Source: an uncultured Clostridia bacterium
Lineage (GTDB): Bacteria > Bacillota_A > Clostridia > TANB77 > CAG-508
DNA length: 11,330 nt
Assembly (NCBI GenBank): GCA_947624725.1
Contig: CANQLP010000036.1
Span: forward strand, 1 to 11,330
Reading direction: 5' to 3'
Part shown: positions 1 through 5,100 of the stretch, piece by piece
Layout: each line of letters opens with the position of its first letter
Position numbering within the stretch: position 1 is the first letter of the stretch
Made by a program: the position numbers and the translations under genes
The notes under the pieces: generated by a model
What the model was told of the DNA's origin: nothing
The model's input: the letters and a program-made list of their open reading frames with translations, nothing else
The model's database searches: none

Positions 1-152
1 CCATTTCTGTTAAGCATTCCACAAATAGATTCAAATAACGATTTAGGCAAATCCATTGATGCTTCCTTAAACTCAGTCGTATATGTTTCTCCAAAATCTA
101 TTAGTTTTTTTACCTTTTTATGTTTTCTACAATAATTGTTGTAAGCATTGCA
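1..152 (-). pseudogene. Fragment of an AlbA_2/schlafen-like DNA-binding protein, N-terminal end, running off the left edge
   Basis: The minus-strand frame is open from a stop codon at 153-155 to the window edge. It reads LIDFGETYTTEF, then LPKSLFESICGMLNR. This resembles the start of the AlbA_2 (divergent AAA-4) domain, where a conserved E-F-K is followed by an alpha helix of the type LxKxLxxTICxxLNRxGG. Such proteins are putative transcriptional regulators or helicase-associated proteins; the role here is unknown. No ATG, GTG or TTG start precedes the conserved region in frame. The only plausible starter is an ATA codon near 102-104, with a weak AAAAGG upstream, so the start may be mutated or the gene truncated at its 5' end. 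Family identity is moderately likely. Whether it is a pseudogene depends on sequence beyond the window. Confidence 0.42.
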
Positions 153-169
153 TTAAGCGGTTTTTAAGC

Positions 170-409
170 TTATTAAAACTTATTAAGATTTATTATTTCA
201 AATGTTCTATACCATTGGTTTCATTGACATTCTGTCAATTCCAATTTGAACTCGAGTGACAGCTTCGCTGTCCCACGAGATTAAATTGGTCTCATTGAAC
301 TTTTTATCAAATTCTATGAAACCAGCCTTATTACTGCTATTTCAAGTGTTTTTTAAAGTAAAAAAATTGCTATTTTGATGCTACCCGATTGAATTTATTA
401 AAACTTATT
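170..409. repeat. 15-bp direct repeat pair flanking the folded block, possible integrase arm sites
   Basis: The sequence TTATTAAAACTTATT occurs exactly at 170-184 and again at 395-409, on either side of the folded block and close to the 3' end of the integrase gene. Tn916-type integrases have an N-terminal domain that binds short direct repeats near element ends, so these could be arm-type sites. The sequence is pure AT apart from one C, so chance is not excluded. No attachment core was identified. Confidence 0.25.
216..324. other. Nested inverted-repeat block (strong stem-loop) in the intergenic region beside the integrase
   Basis: This 360-bp gene-free stretch (153-512) contains a compact fold. 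An outer stem TGGTTTCAT (216-224) pairs with ATGAAACCA (316-324). Inside are a hairpin ATTGACA/TGTCAAT (223-239, overlapping the outer stem by two bases) and a longer hairpin (241-289) built from CCAATTT/AAATTGG, CTCG/CGAG and GACAGC-TTC-GCTGTC. ATTGGTTTCATTGA at 214-227 also recurs with one change at 285-298. It is much more GC-rich than its surroundings. It could be a recombination or attachment region, a structured RNA, or a terminator of a lost gene. I recognise no known family. Confidence 0.5.
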
Positions 410-501
410 TAACTTTATTAACAATTTTTTATCTCTAATTTTATATTCCATACTATATCATATTTAAACTAAAATTTCAATTAACTATAAGTATTTTTTT
501 A

Positions 502-527
502 AACTCTATTTTTTAAAAAATAGAGTT
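502..527. terminator. Perfect 26-bp palindrome at the 3' end of the integrase gene, likely terminator
   Basis: AACTCTATTTTTT (502-514) is followed directly by its exact reverse complement (515-527). The integrase stop codon (513-515) sits at the centre, so the last codons N-S-I-F form half the stem. On the plus side the palindrome is followed by TAATTTTTT; on the minus side it is followed by TAAAAAAAT. It may therefore work better for transcripts entering from the left, or be bidirectional. Confidence 0.5.
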
Positions 528-1715
528 AATTTTTTCAATTTCTTTTTCTTTAAATTCGCTAAATACACTTGTATATGTATTTAAAGTAACTTGTATATCT
601 TTATGCCCTAATATTCTTTGTAAAACAACTGGACTTACTCCATTTTCTATACATCTTGTTGCAAATGTATGTCTTAACATGTGTGTATTAACTTTACTTT
701 TTGTTATATTGCATTGATATACAGTTTTTGTCTTTCTTCCACCTTTTATACCCACTTTTTTCTTATAAACTCTAATATCTGCATTTTTACATATTTTTTG
801 AAATCTTGAATTAAAATTTGTAGCATGTATAAAATTACCATTTTTCAAAAATAAGAACCCCCTTTTCTTATCAATTTTATATTTAATTAATTTATCATAT
901 AAAATACTTAATATGGGTACATCCCTCATACCTGCATAAGTTTTTGTTGTATTCTCTAATAAGATTCTTCCTTTATCAACATGACTTAATGTTTTTCTTA
1001 CATATATTTTTTTATTATCAAAATCTATATCTTCTCTTTTTAATGCTAATATTTCACTTATTCTCATTCCTGTATATATTGCTATATAAAAGACTATTGT
1101 ATAATCATCATAACCTTTATCTAATTCTTTTATAAATCTTTCTTCCTCTTCTATTGTTAGTGCATCAATTTCTTTTGTTGGTTTACTAGATTTAGGTTTC
1201 ACTATATATCCCTTTAAGTCAAAAGGATTCTTATCTACTATATCTCTAATTCTTGCCTCATTAAAAGCACCTTGTAATTGCTGCCATACCTTTGTAATTA
1301 CAGATTGAGAATATGAAGTAAGAGCTTGACTTTGCGTATTAATTATACTCCTAGTAACATTCTGAATAGGCATATTGGCAAAAGGCAGTATTCTTTTCAT
1401 TATATCTATTGATTCTCCAATTCTTATATAAGATGCTCTTTTTATAGAATTAGTATTATATTTCAATTCTCTTATTTCTTCTGCAATATCCACTATCGAT
1501 AACTTATTAGTTACATCATTTCCTGCATGCATTTCTTTCTGGATTAATTCCATTTTATCTTTTACTTCTTTTCGTGTATCTCCATAAAGGCTTTTTCTTA
1601 CTTGTTTTCCATCACCATCTCTTCCTAATGTAACCTGTCCTACCCATTTTCTCCTCGTTTCTGAATAATAAATAGTTCCCTCTCCATTACCTCTTTTTCT
1701 CATTGTTCTTGCCAT
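513..1715 (-). CDS. int: Tyrosine recombinase/integrase, Tn916 type
   Basis: This is a site-specific recombinase that would integrate and excise a mobile element by strand exchange through a covalent 3'-phosphotyrosine. From the chosen ATG at 1715 it is 400 aa. An N-terminal AP2-like arm-binding domain (about 1-60; G-x-G-T-I-Y-Y, R-K-W-V-G) is followed by a SAM-like core-binding domain (about 70-170) and the catalytic domain. Catalytic residues visible are Arg218 (TGMRISE), Lys258, the HMLRH box with His345 and Arg348, His371 (LGHKD) and Tyr381 (NTYTSV). All appear intact. An in-frame ATG 12 bases earlier is less likely, because GGAGG lies inside that extension, 5 bases before the chosen ATG. 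It follows the excisionase-like gene by 26 bases, as in int-xis modules. The C-terminal codons form part of a palindrome. Confidence 0.95.
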   Translation of the reverse strand: MARTMRKRGNGEGTIYYSETRRKWVGQVTLGRDGDGKQVRKSLYGDTRKEVKDKMELIQKEMHAGNDVTNKLSIVDIAEEIRELKYNTNSIKRASYIRIGESIDIMKRILPFANMPIQNVTRSIINTQSQALTSYSQSVITKVWQQLQGAFNEARIRDIVDKNPFDLKGYIVKPKSSKPTKEIDALTIEEEERFIKELDKGYDDYTIVFYIAIYTGMRISEILALKREDIDFDNKKIYVRKTLSHVDKGRILLENTTKTYAGMRDVPILSILYDKLIKYKIDKKRGFLFLKNGNFIHATNFNSRFQKICKNADIRVYKKKVGIKGGRKTKTVYQCNITKSKVNTHMLRHTFATRCIENGVSPVVLQRILGHKDIQVTLNTYTSVFSEFKEKEIEKINSIF

Positions 1716-1741
1716 AATTTCCTCCATTTCTAAAAAGAAGA

Positions 1742-1996
1742 TTATTCAAACATCTTTGCAGCAATCTTTTCCAACATCATTTTTTTAGTTTCTTCATCTA
1801 CGCAAAATTCATATATAAATACAGCTCTTTTATCTGCAATTAAATTTGCTCCACAATCTTTTATTAGTGGAAAACCATAACTATGAAATTTTTCTCTTGC
1901 TTTTACAACTCCTATTCCTCTCCAATCGGAATATATTTCTGGAGTTATCGTGTCTGGTAAATCTTCAAATTTTATCTTTGATTTTTTTACTTTCAT
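1742..1996 (-). CDS. Small excisionase-like DNA-binding protein
   Basis: This 84-aa basic protein lies immediately upstream of the integrase on the same strand. A pattern of ITPEIYSDW, then GVVKAREKF, then FPLIKD resembles small winged-helix excisionases of Tn916-like and Clostridium elements, with a turn and a short beta wing. By family knowledge such proteins bend DNA at element ends and bias the integrase toward excision. Start choice: ATG at 1996 has AGGAGG 5-6 bases upstream; the in-frame TTG just before it is too close to the ribosome binding site. A perfect 14-bp inverted repeat (2016-2046) lies directly upstream of the ribosome binding site and could terminate the toxin transcript or regulate this pair. 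The excisionase assignment rests mostly on size and position. Confidence 0.6.
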   Translation of the reverse strand: MKVKKSKIKFEDLPDTITPEIYSDWRGIGVVKAREKFHSYGFPLIKDCGANLIADKRAVFIYEFCVDEETKKMMLEKIAAKMFE

Positions 1997-2015
1997 CAAA
2001 TCCTCCTAACTTAAA

Positions 2016-2046
2016 AGTTAGTCTTTGATATAATCAAAGACTAACT
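2016..2046 (-). terminator. Perfect 14-bp inverted repeat with 3-nt loop between toxin and excisionase-like genes
   Basis: AGTTAGTCTTTGAT (2016-2029) pairs exactly with ATCAAAGACTAACT (2033-2046). On the minus strand it is followed by TTTTAAG and then the AGGAGG of the excisionase-like gene. This fits an intrinsic terminator or attenuator for transcripts arriving from the MazF-like gene, placed so that int/xis expression would depend on read-through or a separate start. A protein operator is an alternative, given the perfect dyad. Confidence 0.6.
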
Positions 2047-2111
2047 CATTTTACTTGTTATGTTAAATGTGCAAATTTAAAGTTTTTAATATTTTTATAC
2101 ATTTGACATTT

Positions 2112-2693
2112 TTATTTTCTATTCTTATATTTCTCTTCTTGTTTTTCAATTTCATCTGGTTTAAATAAATCCATTACTGTTAGCATATAATCTCCAAATA
2201 ATTTATTTGTAATTTCTATATTTCCAGCATTTTTCAAATATTCTTTTGTTACAATTCCATAAGCTACTATTTGTTTTCTCGTTAAGTATTCTGGCTTATA
2301 TAGTTTGTTTAAAGTTTCTTCATTTATTTCCATTTCTTTATTTTTAATTCCTAATGCAATAATAAGAGCTTTATCTAATGCTTTTATTTCTACATTATCT
2401 AAAGCTCCTATATAGTATCTTAATCTTATTTTATCTATAACTTTTACTTGTTCTGCTAAAATTATTGATTTCTTTGGTAGTCGGTCTAAACTTGAGTTTA
2501 AAATAACATGAGTAGGAAATTTTGATTTGGCTAAAACTTTACTTGTTATTGGTGCAACTATTACTGTTGGGCTATAATAATTTCCTATATTATTCTGTAA
2601 TATAACAACTGGTCTTATTCCAGTTTGTTCACTTCCTACACTTTTTCCATTGAGATCTGCATAATATAAATCTCCTCTATTTATTTTTTCCAT
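2112..2693 (-). CDS. MazF/PemK-family toxin-like endoribonuclease with C-terminal extension
   Basis: Proteins of this family cleave mRNA at short sequence motifs and usually pair with an antitoxin. The first ~115 residues match the fold: R-G-D-L-Y-Y-A-D-L at 6-14, G-S-E-Q at 20-23, R27-P28-V-V-I, S-P-T-V-I-V-A-P-I-T ending at Thr50, and I-L-A-E-Q-V further on. Arg27 and Thr50 correspond to the catalytic Arg and Thr known from Bacillus MazF. A typical MazF is about 110-120 aa; this one is 193 aa, with an extra charged helical tail of ~75 residues of unknown role. Start: ATG at 2693, preceded by AGGTGG; a GTG three codons earlier would lie on that ribosome binding site. No antitoxin gene is recognisable beside it. 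It may be a solitary toxin, a self-contained regulated form, or a housekeeping-like element gene. Confidence 0.85.
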   Translation of the reverse strand: MEKINRGDLYYADLNGKSVGSEQTGIRPVVILQNNIGNYYSPTVIVAPITSKVLAKSKFPTHVILNSSLDRLPKKSIILAEQVKVIDKIRLRYYIGALDNVEIKALDKALIIALGIKNKEMEINEETLNKLYKPEYLTRKQIVAYGIVTKEYLKNAGNIEITNKLFGDYMLTVMDLFKPDEIEKQEEKYKNRK

Positions 2694-2760
2694 GTTTCCC
2701 ACCTTTTCTTTTATAATTTTTTAAGTATTATATCTGTTATTCATTTTTTAATTTTCATTC

Positions 2761-2856
2761 TTAATCTGTCTTATTAATATTTTCATTAACAATCATTGAA
2801 TATGTTCCACAGACTATAACAAATTCAATAATAATATGTATTAAAAATTCTATCAT
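2761..2856 (-). CDS. Possible 31-residue hydrophobic peptide
   Basis: A short minus-strand frame starts with ATG at 2856 and encodes MIEFLIHIIIEFVIVCGTYS followed by a polar tail ending NKTD. The first 23 residues could form one membrane helix. There is no good Shine-Dalgarno; a TATAAT-like box lies at 2862-2867, so the transcript could be nearly leaderless. It sits between the toxin gene and the structured RNA candidate. It could be a small membrane protein, a type I toxin-like peptide, or a chance frame in AT-rich DNA. No homologue is recognised. Confidence 0.3.
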   Translation of the reverse strand: MIEFLIHIIIEFVIVCGTYSMIVNENINKTD

Positions 2857-2914
2857 TTAAAATTATACCTATATCCTACTATTAATCAGTAATCGAGCAA
2901 AAATTAAATGATTA

Positions 2915-3212
2915 TTTTTAAAGGCTTAAAAGAAATTTAATCTTTTAAGCCTCATATTATTAGGTACTTTAAAATTATTTTTTATTTATTAGCCAGCAAT
3001 CAGCTAATTGCTGCATAGGAATTTCACCTATCTATTAGTAATAGACTTGCACCCATTGCGTGCGACGGCTCATTAAATATAATATTTAACTTCAACGCTC
3101 GGGCTGTGGCTATGCAAAAGTATCATTAAAACATCTTCGCCTTACTATTTGCTAAATAGTATTTAAGTTTTTGTATAATTTAAACTAGCTCCGTTTTCAT
3201 GTTGCTAATAAA
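2915..3212 (-). ncRNA. Candidate structured non-coding RNA of about 300 nt
   Basis: No credible gene occupies 2857-3321, but 2990-3160 is rich in helices and has a GC-rich core unlike the surrounding AT-rich DNA. Elements, in plus coordinates: hairpin CAGCAAT/ATTGCTG (2994-3013); closing helix GCATAG (3013-3018) with CTATGC (3111-3115 plus 3110); hairpin TCTATTA/TAATAGA (3031-3045); GCAC/GTGC (3049-3063); TTAAATA/TATTTAA (3073-3089); ACTATTT/AAATAGT (3144-3160). CCC/GGG complementarity between 3101-3104 and 3051-3054 could form a pseudoknot. An alternative hairpin ATAGG/CCTAT (3015-3031) excludes the closing helix. A promoter-like pair and a terminator bound it on the minus strand, which sets the orientation. 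It does not look like tmRNA, RNase P or SRP RNA. The clostridial raiA-motif class is one untested possibility. Confidence 0.5.
2922..2952 (-). terminator. Intrinsic terminator of the candidate ncRNA
   Basis: AGGCTTAAAAG (2922-2932) and CTTTTAAGCCT (2942-2952) form a perfect 11-bp stem with a 9-nt loop. Read on the minus strand it is followed by TTTAAAAAT, a modest U tract. The position, just after the folded region and before the small peptide and toxin genes, fits an independent RNA gene. Confidence 0.6.
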
Positions 3213-3218
3213 TATTGT

Positions 3219-3247
3219 ATTAAATTTTCAATGTACGATTTAGTAAA
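3219..3247 (-). promoter_or_regulatory. Possible promoter for the candidate ncRNA
   Basis: On the minus strand TTTACT (3242-3247) and TTTAAT (3219-3224) are separated by 17 bp. This predicts a start near 3212. Both boxes deviate from consensus and AT-rich DNA gives many such matches, so the support is moderate at best. Confidence 0.35.
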
Positions 3248-3321
3248 ACACTTAATAATTTGAAAGATTTTTAACCCTTTCATTCTTTAAAGTAAAAAAA
3301 TTATGTTTTGTCCCACTTTTT

Positions 3322-3828
3322 TTATAAAAATTTTAAATATTTTCTTAATTTTCTTATAATTCGTATTTTTTTATTTTCAACTGAAGATTTTGGAATGCCT
3401 GATATTCGTGAATATTCTCTAATTGTATTTTCTTCCCAAAATAATGACTTTATTAAATTATATTCTTCTGGAGAGAGTTTTAATAATGCCTGGTATAACT
3501 TTTGTAGTTCATATTTTTTATTTATTTCTAATACAAAATCTTCTGTTGAATCAGAAAAAATATCTTTTCCACTAAATAATAATTCATCAACAGATAGAAC
3601 ATTAAAGTAGTTTTGTAATTTCTCATAATAGCGATATCTATTAAATTCTTTATAAAATTCAAAATAGTCATCTTCTTTTACTTCCATTAACATTCCATGT
3701 AATGGAATAAAATGTTTATATTGATAACTTTCAAAGATTTCTCTTCTTTTTTTTAATTCTTCATAAGTTATTTCTTCATAGTTTCCATTTTTTGTAAGTA
3801 TAAAACATTTTGATTTATCATCTATCAT
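3322..3828 (-). CDS. Sigma-70 region 4-like regulator of a mobile element
   Basis: This 168-aa protein has a C-terminal helix-turn-helix of the sigma region 4 type (about 112-165): LSPEEYNLIKSLF, then IREYSRISGIPKSSV, then a basic helix KKIRIIRKLRKYL. The N-terminal ~110 residues are charged and helical, with a Tyr/Phe-rich stretch, and do not match sigma region 2. It is therefore probably not a complete sigma factor but a DNA-binding regulator of the sort often found in Firmicutes conjugative elements near int/xis. The start ATG at 3828 is preceded by TTGGAGG. Its long, folded 5' leader contains a terminator-like hairpin, so expression may be attenuated. The palindrome ATTTCATGAAAT at 3848-3859, just upstream of the ribosome binding site, could be an operator. 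Confidence 0.75.
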   Translation of the reverse strand: MIDDKSKCFILTKNGNYEEITYEELKKRREIFESYQYKHFIPLHGMLMEVKEDDYFEFYKEFNRYRYYEKLQNYFNVLSVDELLFSGKDIFSDSTEDFVLEINKKYELQKLYQALLKLSPEEYNLIKSLFWEENTIREYSRISGIPKSSVENKKIRIIRKLRKYLKFL

Positions 3829-3901
3829 TTCTTATTTCCTCCAATCTATTTCATGAAATCTTGAAACGATTGAAGGTGGTCCTCTGCAATTAATGATAAA
3901 A

Positions 3902-3943
3902 AATACAAAAAGACTCCAAATACAAATGTTAATATTTGTATTT
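3902..3943 (-). terminator. Terminator-like hairpin in the leader of the sigma-like gene
   Basis: AAATACAAAT (3918-3927) and ATTTGTATTT (3934-3943) form a perfect 10-bp stem with a 6-nt loop. On the minus strand it is followed by GGAGTCTTTTTGTATTTTTT, a U-rich tail. It lies about 90 bases upstream of the start codon of the sigma-like gene, so it would stop transcription before the gene unless bypassed. Confidence 0.55.
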
Positions 3944-4127
3944 AAAGCCTTAATATCTATAAAATAATATAGTAATATCTTAACCATATACAGTAATCCC
4001 CATAAAATAATTTGCTTAATGCAAACTCTTATAGGGAACTAAATAAATACTTCGGTTAAGATAATCTACATCTCATTTGTTATTTTAAAATCTTGTGTAG
4101 ATTACCCATATAAGAATTTATTAAGTT
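3944..4127 (-). ncRNA. Candidate structured 5' leader RNA of the sigma-like gene
   Basis: The 500-bp gap between the sigma-like gene and the Spo0A-like gene holds no gene but has nested helices. TATCTTAACC (3976-3985) pairs with GGTTAAGATA (4054-4063). Inside, CCCCATAA and TTATAGGG nearly pair around TTTGC/GCAAA (about 3998-4037). Next, TAATCTACA (4062-4070) pairs with TGTAGATTA (4096-4104) and shares two bases with the first helix, so the two may compete. With a minus-strand promoter upstream and a terminator-like hairpin downstream, this resembles an attenuated leader. No known riboswitch was recognised. Confidence 0.4.
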
Positions 4128-4133
4128 GAGTGC

Positions 4134-4164
4134 ATTATAATACGTTTTATATTTTTTGTGTAAA
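4134..4164 (-). promoter_or_regulatory. Promoter reading toward the sigma-like gene
   Basis: On the minus strand a perfect TATAAT (4134-4139) lies 19 bp from TTTACA (4159-4164), or 18 bp from the overlapping TTACAC. The spacer is slightly long, which fits a promoter needing an activator. The TCGGT repeat array abuts the -35 box. Confidence 0.5.
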
Positions 4165-4204
4165 AATCGGTAGAATTTCGGTCAAAATCGGTTAAATTTC
4201 GGTT
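4163..4204. repeat. Tandem 21-bp repeat containing four helically phased TCGGT motifs
   Basis: TCGGT starts at 4167, 4178, 4188 and 4199, giving steps of 11, 10 and 11 bp. The units 4163-4183 and 4184-4204 match in 18 of 21 positions. One motif per helical turn puts all four on the same DNA face, as in binding arrays for multimeric regulators. The array sits directly upstream of the minus-strand -35 box and about 70 bp upstream of the plus-strand promoter, so it can control both. Confidence 0.6.
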
Positions 4205-4272
4205 AAATTTTTACAATTTAAGTATAAAAGATGAAATTTTATTTATAAAATTAAATTATTTAAAACTTTTTA

Positions 4273-4301
4273 TTGTGTTTACATAATTTGTGTGATATAA
4301 T
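4273..4301 (+). promoter_or_regulatory. Promoter of the Spo0A-like gene
   Basis: TTGTGT (4273-4278), a 17-bp spacer and a perfect TATAAT (4296-4301) preceded by TGA, giving an extended -10. The predicted start near 4308 leaves a leader of about 36 nt before the ATG at 4344. Confidence 0.65.
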
Positions 4302-4343
4302 ACTTCCATATTTAATTAAAATTTATTGGAGGTCTTAAATAAG

Positions 4344-5081
4344 ATGGTAAAGATTCTTGTTGCAAATGAAAATACTGAACAAAATAATAATTTTTGTCAA
4401 TATCTTAAAAACGACAATACTTTCTTTACTTCAAGTGTCAATACAGGTATTGAAGCTTTGAACAAATATAATGAAATAAATCCTCATGTATTAATTCTCG
4501 GCTCTCACTTTAATGATATGGAATCAACTGAGATAATTGACAGATTATCTAGTACAGTTGATGAAAAAAGAAATTCAAATATCATTTTAATGATTAATAA
4601 TATTAATGAACAAAATTTGTTTTTGGATGTAAAAAAAATATATAAGTTTTTTGAAATTTCAAAATTAGATGAATTTGTTTTATATAAAACAATAAAACAA
4701 ATGGATAATGAAAACAAATTTGACGATTTCACTGATAAACAATTAAATGTGTTATTATCAAGTATGTATATTATTGTAACCTCACCTCATACAAAATTAC
4801 TTATAGAAGCTATTAAAGAATGCTATTATAATTCTAATTTATGTTGTAAATTGGGAGAGGTTATGAATATCATATCTTATAAACACAATGGCTATTCTGT
4901 AGAAGCTATACAATCTTCTTTTCGTAGAGCTCTTGCTCCTGTAAATTATAATAGAGAAAAATTACAACATCATCCTGTTGTTAAATTAATAGATCCAACA
5001 AAGAATATATCTCCTAGAGTTTTTTTAGAAACTATTACAGAATATTTATATGTAAAAAATAATCAAGATATTGAATTTTAA
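4344..5081 (+). CDS. Spo0A-like response regulator with a degenerate receiver
   Basis: This 245-aa protein has a receiver-like domain (1-125) and a C-terminal domain (about 147-237) resembling the Spo0A DNA-binding effector domain. The C-terminal match includes HTKLLIEAIKECYY, VMNIISYKHNGYS, a recognition-helix-like SVEAIQSSFRRAL (185-197) and SPRVFLETITEYL at the end. In the receiver the usual acidic pair is Asn8-Glu9, and the phospho-acceptor Asp is Gly53 in HVLILGSHF. It therefore should not be phosphorylated in the standard way. The length is close to Spo0A (about 260-270 aa), but the sequence is far too divergent to be the sporulation master regulator. Start: ATG at 4344, 11 bases after GGAGG; an in-frame TTG at 4326 overlaps that site. 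It converges on the radical SAM-receiver gene with a 4-bp overlap. Likely a DNA-binding regulator with phosphorylation-independent control. Confidence 0.75.
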   Translation: MVKILVANENTEQNNNFCQYLKNDNTFFTSSVNTGIEALNKYNEINPHVLILGSHFNDMESTEIIDRLSSTVDEKRNSNIILMINNINEQNLFLDVKKIYKFFEISKLDEFVLYKTIKQMDNENKFDDFTDKQLNVLLSSMYIIVTSPHTKLLIEAIKECYYNSNLCCKLGEVMNIISYKHNGYSVEAIQSSFRRALAPVNYNREKLQHHPVVKLIDPTKNISPRVFLETITEYLYVKNNQDIEF

Positions 5082-5100
5082 TCAATATCTTGATTATTTT
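5056..5100. terminator. Bidirectional terminator shared by two convergent genes
   Basis: A perfect 19-bp inverted repeat, with arms at 5056-5074 and 5082-5100 and a 7-nt loop. Each arm is coding sequence for the end of one gene, and both stop codons fall in the loop (5079-5081 plus strand, 5078-5080 minus strand). Runs of A and T at the outer ends give U tracts in both directions. Confidence 0.85.

Noticed and set aside
1742..1996. The small gene downstream of the MazF-like gene as its antitoxin.
   Set aside because: It lies after the toxin, beyond a probable terminator, and 26 bases before int, with wing-like features of excisionases. Antitoxin genes normally precede and are coupled to mazF.
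2915..3212. Group II intron, tmRNA, RNase P RNA or SRP RNA.
   Set aside because: No domain V/VI-like hairpin or reverse transcriptase, no tRNA-like ends or tag frame, and no conserved RNase P or SRP motifs were seen.
352..3302. A 17-bp identical sequence (TTTAAAGTAAAAAAATT) at 352-368 and 3286-3302 as flanking attachment sites of a small element carrying int, the excisionase-like gene and the toxin.
   Set aside because: The sequence is almost all A and T. A rough estimate from the base composition suggests a few such 17-bp matches by chance in a window this size. It also leaves out the sigma-like gene that typically belongs to such elements.
4140..4344. Canonical Spo0A box (TGTCGAA or its complement) controlling the Spo0A-like gene.
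   Set aside because: No match on either strand; the TCGGT motifs do not fit the box.
4344..5081. Genuine sporulation regulator Spo0A.
   Set aside because: Phospho-acceptor Asp and acidic pair are missing and the effector domain is very divergent; it sits beside a mobile-element module and not in a typical spo0A neighbourhood.
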